From NCBI GenBank assembly GCA_964407925.1, contig CAYOXM010000018.1:1-25585 (forward strand): a stretch of 25,585 nt of DNA, read 5' to 3'. Numbering within the stretch: position 1 is the stretch's first letter; each line of letters starts with the position of its first letter. The notes under the pieces were generated by a model. The model ran no database searches, was not told the origin of the DNA, and worked only from the letters and a program-made list of their open reading frames with translations. This document shows, one piece after another, positions 7,168 through 12,836 of the stretch. The stretch comes from CAYOXM01 sp964407925. GTDB lineage: Bacteria > Patescibacteriota > Patescibacteriia > SG8-24. The position numbers were made by a program, and so were the translations under genes.

Positions 7168-8103
7168 ATGCTGACCACCCTCAAGAAAATCCTCGCGGCT
7201 GCGGACAGGGGCGGCTACGCCGTCGGCGCGTTCAACGTGAACAACCTCGAAATCCTCCAGGCCGTCATCGAGACCGCCGTCGAGGAAAAATCGCCCGTCA
7301 TCGTCCAGACGAGCGAGGGCGCAATCGAGTACGCGGGCATGAACTACCTTCTCGCCATGATGCGCGAGGCCGCGAAGTCCCCCGTTCCCGTCGTCATCCA
7401 CGTCGACCACGGCAAGGACCTGAAGGTCATCAAGAAAGCCATCGACGCGGGCTACACCTCGGTGATGTTCGACGGCTCGCTCCTCCCCTACGCCGAAAAC
7501 GTGAAGGCGACGAAGAAGGTCGTCGCCTGGGCCCGTGCCAAAGGCGCGTCGGTCGAGGCGGAAATCGGCGCCATCAAGGGCGTCGAGGACTTGGTCAGCG
7601 TTTCCGAAAAGCAGGCGTTCTTCACCGATCCCGACGAGGCGTCGCGCTTCGCCAAAGAGACGGGCTGCGACGCGCTCGCCATATCCATCGGTACGGCGCA
7701 CGGCGCGTACAAGTCGAAGACCGCCCCGGAACTCGACATCGCGCGACTCAAGAAGATCGACGCGACGGTGAAGGTCCCGCTCGTGCTTCACGGCGCCTCC
7801 GGCATTTCCCCCGAACTCGTCGAAAAGACGAAGATGCTCTGCGATCGCCTTGACGACTGCAACCGCCTTTCCGGCGCGGTCGGCATCCCCGACGCGCAAA
7901 TCGCGACCGCCATCAAGAACGGCATCCGTAAGATCAACATCGATTCCGACCTCCGCATCGCCTTCACCGCCGGCGTCCGCGACGCGGTCTTGAGCGACAA
8001 GAAGGCGATCGACCCGCGCAAGCTCCTCGCGCCGTCGAAAAAGCTGATGAAGGAAGTGGTCCGCCACAAGATGCGGCTGTTCGGTTCCTCCGGACGCGCG
8101 TAA
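7168..8103 (+). CDS. fba: Class II fructose-bisphosphate aldolase
   Basis: Zinc-dependent aldolase joining dihydroxyacetone phosphate and glyceraldehyde-3-phosphate to fructose-1,6-bisphosphate (and the reverse). The 311-residue protein has the metal/catalytic HVDHG (near 77-81), the glutamate-rich VEAEIGAIKG, and zinc histidines in SIGTAHGAYK (near 177) and VLHGASG (near 207). The phosphate-binding C-terminal part reads KINIDSDLRIAF. About 24 extra residues stand between GASGISPE and VGIPDAQIATAI, compared with the short loop of common class II enzymes. The start is 4 bases after the previous stop (CCT-ATG) with no Shine-Dalgarno. It lies between two PfkB kinases. Confidence 0.93.
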   Translation: MLTTLKKILAAADRGGYAVGAFNVNNLEILQAVIETAVEEKSPVIVQTSEGAIEYAGMNYLLAMMREAAKSPVPVVIHVDHGKDLKVIKKAIDAGYTSVMFDGSLLPYAENVKATKKVVAWARAKGASVEAEIGAIKGVEDLVSVSEKQAFFTDPDEASRFAKETGCDALAISIGTAHGAYKSKTAPELDIARLKKIDATVKVPLVLHGASGISPELVEKTKMLCDRLDDCNRLSGAVGIPDAQIATAIKNGIRKINIDSDLRIAFTAGVRDAVLSDKKAIDPRKLLAPSKKLMKEVVRHKMRLFGSSGRA

Positions 8104-8107
8104 CCCT

Positions 8108-9097
8108 ATGCAACACGACGTCGTCACCATCGGCGCGGCGACCCGGGACGTGTTCGTGAAGAGCACGGCCTTCGAGGTGCACCAGCGCGGTGCGGACGAG
8201 GGCAACGTGCTCGAAGGCTGCTTCCCGCTCGGCGCGAAAATCGAGATTGACGAGCTGGTCTTCGAGACCGGCGGCGGCGCGACGAACGCGGCAGTCACGT
8301 TCGCGCGCCTCGGTCACCGCTCCGCCTGCATTTCCGCCGTCGGCGATGACGACAACGGCCGCGGCCTGCTCGACGTCCTCAAGCGCGAGCGCGTTTCCGC
8401 ATCCTACGTCCAGAAACTCGCGGGGGTGCAGACCGGCACGTCCATCATCGCGGTCGCCGGCACCGGCGAACGCACGGTCCTCGTGTACCGCGGCGCGTCA
8501 CAGGGCATCGATGCCGGCACCGTTCCCTGGGGCCGCATTCAGGCGCGCTGGTTCTACATCTCCTCGCTCGGCGGCAACGCCGCGCTCATGGAGGCGGCGG
8601 TGTCGCACGCCAACCGGCACGGCATCAGTGTCGCCTGGAACCCCGGCGCAAAGGAACTCAAGGACGGCCTCAAAAAGCTCGCTTCGCTTATCAGCCGCGT
8701 GGACGTCATGAACCTGAACCGCGAGGAGGCGGCCCAACTCACGGGCCTGCCGGTCTCCGATCACAAAGGCATCTTCGAAGCGCTGCGGGGACTCCCCCGC
8801 CGCCTGCTCGTCGTCACCGACGGACAGGCCGGCGCCTATGCCGCGACCAAGAACGAAATCCTCTGGAGCGGAACGATCGACGTCCCCCGCGTGAACGTGA
8901 CGGGCGCGGGCGACGCGTTCGGCTCCGGCGTCATCGCCGGCCTGCTCAAGAAGGACGACGTGCGGTTCGCCCTCGCCGTCGGCACCTGGAACGCGACCGG
9001 CGTCGTGCAGCAGATGGGCGCGAAACGCGGCATCATCCGCGCGTATCCGACCGCGGCAGCGATAAAAAAAGTCGACATCAAGCCCTGGAAAGGCTGA
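8108..9097 (+). CDS. PfkB-family carbohydrate kinase (second copy)
   Basis: Second PfkB/ribokinase-fold kinase of the operon, 329 residues. Motif 1 reads ETGGGATNAAVTFARLG (53-69) and motif 2 reads NVTGAGDAFGSG (263-274) with catalytic Asp269. The N-terminal DVVTIGAATRDVFVK and the length match the first copy, so the pair probably arose by duplication and then diverged. The start is 4 bases after the aldolase stop in CT-ATG context. Likely substrates are fructose-6-phosphate, another sugar phosphate or a nucleoside. In organisms without a classical phosphofructokinase one of these kinases may do that step; this is inference. Confidence 0.88.
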   Translation: MQHDVVTIGAATRDVFVKSTAFEVHQRGADEGNVLEGCFPLGAKIEIDELVFETGGGATNAAVTFARLGHRSACISAVGDDDNGRGLLDVLKRERVSASYVQKLAGVQTGTSIIAVAGTGERTVLVYRGASQGIDAGTVPWGRIQARWFYISSLGGNAALMEAAVSHANRHGISVAWNPGAKELKDGLKKLASLISRVDVMNLNREEAAQLTGLPVSDHKGIFEALRGLPRRLLVVTDGQAGAYAATKNEILWSGTIDVPRVNVTGAGDAFGSGVIAGLLKKDDVRFALAVGTWNATGVVQQMGAKRGIIRAYPTAAAIKKVDIKPWKG

Positions 9098-9113
9098 AAC
9101 CTCACCACCCCCT

Positions 9114-10103
9114 ATGGCAACGACCAAACGTGTCTTCGTCACGCGTCGAATTCCCGAAGCGGGCCTCACGTTGCTCCGCGCCCGCAAGGACGTGAAGGTG
9201 ACGCTCTTTCCGAAGGATCGCGCGATTTCCCGTGCGGAACTGCTGAAGGGCGTGAAAGGCGCGGACGCGCTTCTTTGCCTGCTGACCGAAAAGATCGACA
9301 AGGGCGTGCTCGATGCCGCCGGACCGCAGCTGAAGCTCGTCTCGAACTACGCCGTGGGCTACGACAACGTGGACGTCCCGACCTGCGCCAGCCGAGGCGT
9401 GATGGTGACCAACACTCCCGGCGTCCTCACCGACGCGGTCGCCGAGCACGCGTTCGCCCTCATGATGGCGATCTGCCGCCGCGTTCCCGAGTCCGACCGC
9501 TTCACGCGCGCGGGGAAGTACAAGGGCTGGGGGCCGCTGATGCTCCTCGGCATGGAGCTCAAGGGGAAGACGCTCGGCATCCTCGGCCTCGGCCGCATCG
9601 GCGCCGGCGTCGCCCATCGCGCCGCCAAGGGCATGGGCATGAAAATCGCGTACTACGACGTACGACGGAACGAGCAGTTTGAGAAAGACTACGGCGCGAC
9701 GTACGGCACGGTCGAGGAGGTCCTCGCCACGTCGGACGTCGTCTCGATCCACGTCCCCCTCCTCCCGACGACGCGGCACCTCATCGACGCGAAGAAGCTC
9801 GCGCTCATGAAAAAGACCGCCTATCTCGTGAACACCTCGCGCGGGCCGATCGTCGACGAAAAGGCGCTCGTCGCCGCCCTCAGGAAAAAGACGATTGCGG
9901 GCGCGGCGCTCGACGTGTTCGAGAACGAACCGGCGCTCGCCCCCGGACTCGCGAAGCTGGAGAACGTCGTGCTCACCCCGCATACCGCGTCGGCCACGAA
10001 CGAGGCGCGCGACGCGATGGCACGGCTCGCGGCGCAGGCCGTCCTCGACGTCTTTGACGGCAAGACGCCGCAGTACGTCGTCCTTCCCCAAAAGCCATCC
10101 TGA
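9114..10103 (+). CDS. D-2-hydroxyacid dehydrogenase (glycerate/glyoxylate reductase-like)
   Basis: NAD(P)-dependent reductase of 2-keto acids, 329 residues. The Rossmann motif is GLGRIG (158-163). The catalytic triad of the family can be placed: Arg243 in NTSRGPIVDE, Glu272 in DVFENEP, His290 in LTPHTASAT. The overall pattern (NYAVGYDNVDV, TNTPGVLTDAVAEHA) fits the GyaR/hydroxypyruvate reductase branch better than phosphoglycerate dehydrogenase, since no ACT domain follows. It is the last gene of the sugar operon, 16 bases after the second kinase, again with CT-ATG and no Shine-Dalgarno. The true substrate could be hydroxypyruvate, glyoxylate or another keto acid. Confidence 0.9.
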   Translation: MATTKRVFVTRRIPEAGLTLLRARKDVKVTLFPKDRAISRAELLKGVKGADALLCLLTEKIDKGVLDAAGPQLKLVSNYAVGYDNVDVPTCASRGVMVTNTPGVLTDAVAEHAFALMMAICRRVPESDRFTRAGKYKGWGPLMLLGMELKGKTLGILGLGRIGAGVAHRAAKGMGMKIAYYDVRRNEQFEKDYGATYGTVEEVLATSDVVSIHVPLLPTTRHLIDAKKLALMKKTAYLVNTSRGPIVDEKALVAALRKKTIAGAALDVFENEPALAPGLAKLENVVLTPHTASATNEARDAMARLAAQAVLDVFDGKTPQYVVLPQKPS

Positions 10104-10110
10104 CGATGAC

Positions 10111-10140
10111 AAAAACGCCCGCGTTACGCGGGCGTTTTTT
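10111..10140. terminator. Bidirectional terminator between the sugar operon and the CYTH gene
   Basis: Perfect 13-bp hairpin AAAAACGCCCGCG / CGCGGGCGTTTTT with loop TTA, with A/T-runs on both sides. It serves both converging genes. The loop TTA is the stop codon (TAA on the minus strand) of the CYTH gene. Confidence 0.92.
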
Positions 10141-10690
10141 CGTTCTCCGTCGCGGTCAGTTCTCGCCAATGCTTCTCGTAATGCGCGAACCGGGCGGCGA
10201 ACTCTTCCTTCGGCGTCAGCGGTACGCCGAGTTCGGCCATTTTTTCCTTGAGCATCGCGACCGTCATCTCCGTGTCCTCCGGCGCCGTCATAACCTCAAG
10301 TTCCAGAATTCGTCCGTATCCACGGGTGTCGTCAAGCGAGACGCCGACGCCGTCCCACAGGAAGGTCAGCCGCCGCCGATACCAGATGATTTTCACTCCG
10401 TAACCGAGGGCGTCGAAAAGATTCTTCAGCGTAGCGAACTCCTCGCGCGGGACGCGCAGCTCGATCTCCTCGCGCCCCTCGGCATGCATCTCCCCCTTCT
10501 TCAGCCAGACCTTGGCGTGCGAGCGCCCCTTCTGGATGCGCAAATCTTGCGGGCAGTCGAAATACCGCGTCTCCTGCTCCTCTTCGCCCACGTACGACGC
10601 GTTCGCGACGAAAAAGTCGTACAGCTCGGCGAACTTGCGTTCGTCGACGAAACTGCGGATTTCGCACTCGACGTTCTTGGCGGTAACCAT
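10124..10690 (-). CDS. CYTH-domain protein (class IV adenylate cyclase / thiamine triphosphatase family)
   Basis: A 188-residue protein of the CYTH triphosphate-tunnel family, which acts on nucleotide or inorganic/organic triphosphates. The N-terminal hallmark ExExK appears as VECEIR (Glu8, Glu10, Arg12), with Arg replacing Lys. Later strands supply the typical charged tunnel residues: KVWLKKG, EIELRV, WYRRR, and SLDDTRGYGRILELEVM near the C-terminus. No partner domain is present. The reaction (cAMP synthesis, thiamine triphosphate or tripolyphosphate hydrolysis) cannot be told from sequence. The start is 8 bases after a -10 box. The last codons lie in the stem of the shared terminator. Confidence 0.82.
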   Translation of the reverse strand: MVTAKNVECEIRSFVDERKFAELYDFFVANASYVGEEEQETRYFDCPQDLRIQKGRSHAKVWLKKGEMHAEGREEIELRVPREEFATLKNLFDALGYGVKIIWYRRRLTFLWDGVGVSLDDTRGYGRILELEVMTAPEDTEMTVAMLKEKMAELGVPLTPKEEFAARFAHYEKHWRELTATENEKTPA

Positions 10691-10698
10691 ATGGGGTA

Positions 10699-10707
10699 TT
10701 AATAGCA
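10699..10707 (-). promoter_or_regulatory. Extended -10 promoter of the CYTH gene, near-leaderless
   Basis: Leftward: TGC (10705-10707), -10 TATTAA (10699-10704), then exactly 8 bases to the ATG at 10690. No good -35 and no Shine-Dalgarno. Confidence 0.6.
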
Positions 10708-10754
10708 GGGTTCGTTCGGCAGCGCCACGTGAGCCGCGCCTCTTCGCGGCCGCG

Positions 10755-10775
10755 TAAAAATGCCCGCTTTGCGGT
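10755..10775 (-). terminator. Second hairpin downstream of tRNA-Ala
   Basis: On the minus strand CCGC-AAA-GCGG followed by GCATTTTT. It backs up the larger terminator between tRNA-Ala and the CYTH gene. Confidence 0.5.
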
Positions 10776-10786
10776 CATCCACGCGG

Positions 10787-10826
10787 CACGTAAAAGCCGC
10801 CCCCTTTCGGGCGCGGCTTTTACGTG
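10787..10826 (-). terminator. Palindromic terminator abutting tRNA-Ala
   Basis: Perfect 14-bp arms CACGTAAAAGCCGC / GCGGCTTTTACGTG (10787-10800, 10813-10826). The outer arm begins within the encoded CCA end of the tRNA, so hairpin and mature 3' end overlap by two bases. Confidence 0.7.
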
Positions 10827-10898
10827 GTGGACCATGAGGGAATCGAACCCTCGTTTCCCGGATGCAAACCGGGTGCTCTACCATTAAGCTAATGGCCC
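10825..10898 (-). tRNA. tRNA-Ala (UGC anticodon)
   Basis: Minus-strand cloverleaf. The acceptor GGGCCAT pairs with ATGGTCC and includes the G3-U70 wobble that identifies alanine tRNAs. D arm TAGCTTAATGGTAGAGC, anticodon arm CCCGG-TTTGCAT-CCGGG with anticodon TGC, T arm CGAGGGTTCGATTCCCTC, discriminator A. The 3' CCA is encoded. It reads GCA and other alanine codons. A promoter lies just upstream. Confidence 0.97.
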
Positions 10899-10912
10899 GC
10901 GGGACGCGGTAT

Positions 10913-10940
10913 ACAATAGCACGGCCTCATGGCTCGTCAA
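10913..10940 (-). promoter_or_regulatory. Promoter of tRNA-Ala
   Basis: Leftward: -35 TTGACG (10935-10940), 16-base spacer ending in TGC, -10 TATTGT (10913-10918). Its -35 directly abuts the -35 of the divergent gene at 10980. Confidence 0.65.
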
Positions 10941-10969
10941 TGGACAAAAGTCCGAAAAATTGCTAAGAT
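10941..10969 (+). promoter_or_regulatory. Extended -10 promoter of the zinc-knuckle protein gene
   Basis: -35 TGGACA (10941-10946), 17-base spacer ending in TGC, -10 TAAGAT (10964-10969), then 10 bases to the ATG at 10980. No Shine-Dalgarno. The last ~28 bases before the start nearly repeat those before the transketolase gene. Confidence 0.7.
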
Positions 10970-10979
10970 ATACGCATAT

Positions 10980-11606
10980 ATGTCTTGTCGATACTGCGGT
11001 TATGAGGCGGGACACGCCAAAGAATGTCCCGCCTACCAACCTGGCGCAAAAATCGAAAAGCCGAAATCCGGCGGCGAAGTGCGCTACTCCGGAACGGAAT
11101 TCGAATATGACCTTTTCGGCCAAGCCGACATCCGAAATCCGGAGTATGTGAAGTCGCTCCGCGAGGCGGGGGCGGACGCACGCACGGGATACCTGCCATT
11201 CGGCAAGGCCGTGGAACTCACCAAGCGATTCCAGCCCGGCGATCCCTCAAACCCGAAAAAAGAGTACCTTCGAGACCTTCTCTTCGCCGTACAAGAGAAA
11301 CTCGGCATTGACCCGGAGGAAGAGGCCGATTCCGTGCGTGCCTATACCGCCGTAGGAACGCCGCTCGACAAGTTCCACGGCATCGACGCTTTTATCAGCA
11401 AAAAGGGCGAACGGAGCGACACGCTCGTCACGCTCGACGCGACGTTACGCCAAGAGAAGCTCAACGAAGGGTGGAAGGCCGACCTCATGATCGGCGAGCT
11501 CCCCTCAGTCGAGGATGACGAGGACGGTTATCTAGCCGCCATCGACGACATGGCCGACAAGATAGCCTCAAAATTTCGCGAAAAAGAACGACCGAAAGCC
11601 GCATGA
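10980..11606 (+). CDS. Hypothetical protein with N-terminal zinc knuckle
   Basis: A 208-residue soluble protein, not recognised by name. The N-terminus carries Cys3, Cys6, His12 and Cys16 (MSCRYCGYEAGHAKEC), a likely single zinc site. A linker follows, then a helical region (about 75-120) and a segment TPLDKFHGIDAFISKKG with a later VTLDATLRQEK (127-160). The hydrophobic-G-x-D-A-F pattern and the following acidic and lysine residues resemble the core of restriction-like (PD-(D/E)XK) folds, but the spacing is not convincing enough to claim nuclease activity. The C-terminal tail is acidic and helical. An in-frame ATG at 10929 lies upstream of the promoter -35; the start at 10980 places the zinc knuckle at the very N-terminus. 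Confidence 0.8.
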   Translation: MSCRYCGYEAGHAKECPAYQPGAKIEKPKSGGEVRYSGTEFEYDLFGQADIRNPEYVKSLREAGADARTGYLPFGKAVELTKRFQPGDPSNPKKEYLRDLLFAVQEKLGIDPEEEADSVRAYTAVGTPLDKFHGIDAFISKKGERSDTLVTLDATLRQEKLNEGWKADLMIGELPSVEDDEDGYLAAIDDMADKIASKFREKERPKAA

Positions 11607-11610
11607 GCAG

Positions 11611-11637
11611 GAGCCGCCGACGGGCGGCTCTTCGATT
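11611..11637 (+). terminator. Terminator after the zinc-knuckle gene
   Basis: Perfect 8-bp hairpin GAGCCGCC / GGCGGCTC (11611-11618, 11623-11630), followed by TTCGATTT. Confidence 0.75.
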
Positions 11638-11646
11638 TCCCGCGGA

Positions 11647-11675
11647 TTGACAAAACTGCCATTCCGTGCTAACGT
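11647..11675 (+). promoter_or_regulatory. Promoter of the cysteine-rich small protein gene
   Basis: -35 TTGACA (perfect, 11647-11652), 17-base spacer ending in TGC, -10 TAACGT (11670-11675). Leader about 19 bases with AAAGGAG at 11689-11695, 5 bases before ATG. Confidence 0.75.
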
Positions 11676-11700
11676 CAGCGGTTCCCTGAAAGGAGTGGCG

Positions 11701-11988
11701 ATGGAAAATGGACATTGCGTCGTTTGCGAAGTGGTCGGTCGCGGACGGAGCGATTTCGTCTGTGAGAACTGCGGCAACCCCGACGGCGTCGTCGTCTACT
11801 GCGCATGCTGCAGGGGATACCGCGAGGGAACTGAGCACCTGCTCGAGCTCATCGAGCGAAGCAGCGGCATGAGCATCCCCCGGCGCGGCGGCATCAGCAT
11901 CCGCGTAAACGGTTGCGCGACGTGCGCCGTCCCCGACGCGACCATCACGACGGAGCTGTTCTCGCTCCGACGACGGCACTTGCATTGA
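11701..11988 (+). CDS. Cysteine-rich zinc-ribbon-like small protein
   Basis: A 95-residue protein with nine cysteines, eight of them in four CxxC pairs: Cys6/9, Cys21/24, Cys34/37 (with Cys36 between), and Cys72/75. The pattern suggests two zinc ribbons, or one ribbon plus a second metal site. No enzymatic motif or membrane segment is seen. It has its own promoter, strong ribosome binding site and terminator. The family is not recognised. Zinc ribbons of this size often bind nucleic acid or a protein partner, which is only a general guess. Confidence 0.78.
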   Translation: MENGHCVVCEVVGRGRSDFVCENCGNPDGVVVYCACCRGYREGTEHLLELIERSSGMSIPRRGGISIRVNGCATCAVPDATITTELFSLRRRHLH

Positions 11989-11990
11989 AG

Positions 11991-12016
11991 GGCGGACCCT
12001 CGCGGTCCGCCTTTTT
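11991..12016 (+). terminator. Terminator after the cysteine-rich gene
   Basis: Perfect 8-bp hairpin GGCGGACC / GGTCCGCC (11991-11998, 12004-12011), five-base loop, five T. Confidence 0.88.
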
Positions 12017-12051
12017 ATGACCTCAATGCGTGACGCGGTCTTTGCCGAGAG

Positions 12052-12079
12052 TTGTCATTCCCCGCCGTGGGCGTACAGT
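12052..12079 (+). promoter_or_regulatory. Promoter of the small paralogue pair
   Basis: -35 TTGTCA (12052-12057), 16-base spacer, -10 TACAGT (12074-12079). Leader about 30 bases with AAGGAGGG at 12100-12107. Confidence 0.5.
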
Positions 12080-12113
12080 ATTCGCAGCACCTTTACGGCA
12101 AGGAGGGACGGCG

Positions 12114-12293
12114 ATGCACGTCGCCACCATCGTCAAAGACAAGAAGGGGCGTTATCACGTCAGGCTCGGAGACGCGCCCAAGACCGAAGGCGACGTGACC
12201 GTCGTCGACATCCTGAACGGTGACGACCGCGAGGAGCTCGTCCGCAGGGCACGCCACTACGTTCGAGACCTCATCAGGGAACGCGATGGCTGA
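12114..12293 (+). CDS. Small acidic hypothetical protein, first of a tandem paralogue pair
   Basis: A 59-residue protein starting at the ATG 6 bases after AAGGAGGG. The first half is strand-like (HVATIVKDKKGRYHVRLG) and the second is an amphipathic helix after VVDILNGDDREELVRRA. The same order is found in the next gene (LVEILYGDDEEELKERA), so the two are diverged copies. The gene ends eight bases inside the next one. The function is unknown. The beta-strand plus GDD-[ED]-EEL helix layout suggests a very small alpha/beta fold that might dimerise with its neighbour. Confidence 0.75.
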   Translation: MHVATIVKDKKGRYHVRLGDAPKTEGDVTVVDILNGDDREELVRRARHYVRDLIRERDG

Positions 12294-12492
12294 TCAAATC
12301 CCCCTCCCGTTTTTCAAAGGGAAAAAATATTCCGCCGTCATAGCGCGGGCGAAGGACGGCACGATACGCGTTCGCGTGATGCCGGGCGACCCGCATGTCG
12401 CCGACGACGAGACGCTCGTCGAAATCCTGTACGGAGACGACGAAGAGGAGCTGAAGGAGCGTGCACTGCGCTTCGTTGACGAACGGATGTGA
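12286..12492 (+). CDS. Small acidic hypothetical protein, second of a tandem paralogue pair
   Basis: A 68-residue protein that overlaps the preceding gene by eight bases in another frame, so it is probably translated by coupling. It shares with its neighbour a strand region (YSAVIARAKDGTIRVRV) and a helix introduced by VEILYGDDEEELKERA. It has about ten extra residues at the N-terminus. The function is unknown. Co-translation of two homologous small proteins is consistent with a heterodimer. Confidence 0.75.
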   Translation: MADQIPLPFFKGKKYSAVIARAKDGTIRVRVMPGDPHVADDETLVEILYGDDEEELKERALRFVDERM

Positions 12493-12523
12493 GAGTCGCG
12501 CGCGTCGCGGCTCTTTTCTTTTC
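12493..12523 (+). terminator. Terminator after the paralogue pair
   Basis: Hairpin GAGTCGCG / CGCGGCTC (12493-12500, 12506-12513, one GT wobble), then TTTTCTTTT. Confidence 0.8.
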
Positions 12524-12555
12524 CACAGTTTGCGCGACTCTTGACACGGAAGTTC

Positions 12556-12584
12556 TTGTTGACGTGAAAAAGATGTAGTATACT
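12556..12584 (+). promoter_or_regulatory. Promoter of the lysine-rich peptide gene
   Basis: -35 TTGTTG (12556-12561), 17-base spacer, -10 TATACT (12579-12584). A TTGACG also overlaps at 12559-12564 but gives too short a spacer. The leader is about 100 bases, unusually long here. Confidence 0.5.
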
Positions 12585-12612
12585 CCGATCAGGAGCGCTC
12601 AGTACGCTTCAT

Positions 12613-12660
12613 GCGACGATAAATGGTCGCGGTTCGCGCATGTCTTGCGCGGCAGCGATC
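12613..12660 (+). promoter_or_regulatory. Structured leader of the lysine-rich peptide gene
   Basis: Two short hairpins can form in the leader: GCGAC-GATAAATG-GTCGC, then CGCGCA-TGTCT-TGCGCG. They lie between the promoter and the ribosome binding site. No known riboswitch or protein-binding leader is recognised. Confidence 0.35.
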
Positions 12661-12692
12661 GCATCTATCCGCTCTCAAAGGAGGTGAGAACT

Positions 12693-12776
12693 ATGGCAGC
12701 CAAGAAGAAAGCAGCGAAGAGGAAGCCGGCCAAGAAGGCCGCGAAGAAGAAGTCCGGCGGCAAGAAGAAGCGCTAA
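12693..12776 (+). CDS. Lysine-rich micro-protein (histone H1 tail-like)
   Basis: A 27-residue peptide made almost only of Lys, Ala and Arg with a few Gly, Pro and Ser (MAAKKKAAKRKPAKKAAKKK at residues 1-20). It would be very basic and unstructured, like the C-terminal tails of histone H1 or AlgP-type proteins, so nucleic-acid binding is the natural guess. It is a real gene by context: a promoter, an excellent Shine-Dalgarno AAAGGAGGTGA (12677-12687) and a strong terminator right after the stop. It was too short for standard open-frame lists. Base composition alone could mimic this sequence, but the flanking signals make chance unlikely. Confidence 0.8.
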   Translation: MAAKKKAAKRKPAKKAAKKKSGGKKKR

Positions 12777-12797
12777 GCGCTTCGTCTCGCTCCGACG

Positions 12798-12830
12798 AAA
12801 ACATCCGCCCTCGGCGGATGTTTTCTTTTC
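12798..12830. terminator. Terminator between the lysine-rich gene and endoQ
   Basis: Perfect 12-bp hairpin AAAACATCCGCC / GGCGGATGTTTT (12798-12809, 12813-12824) with loop CTC and TCTTTTC tail. It can serve both converging transcripts. Confidence 0.9.
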
Positions 12831-12836
12831 TCGCGT

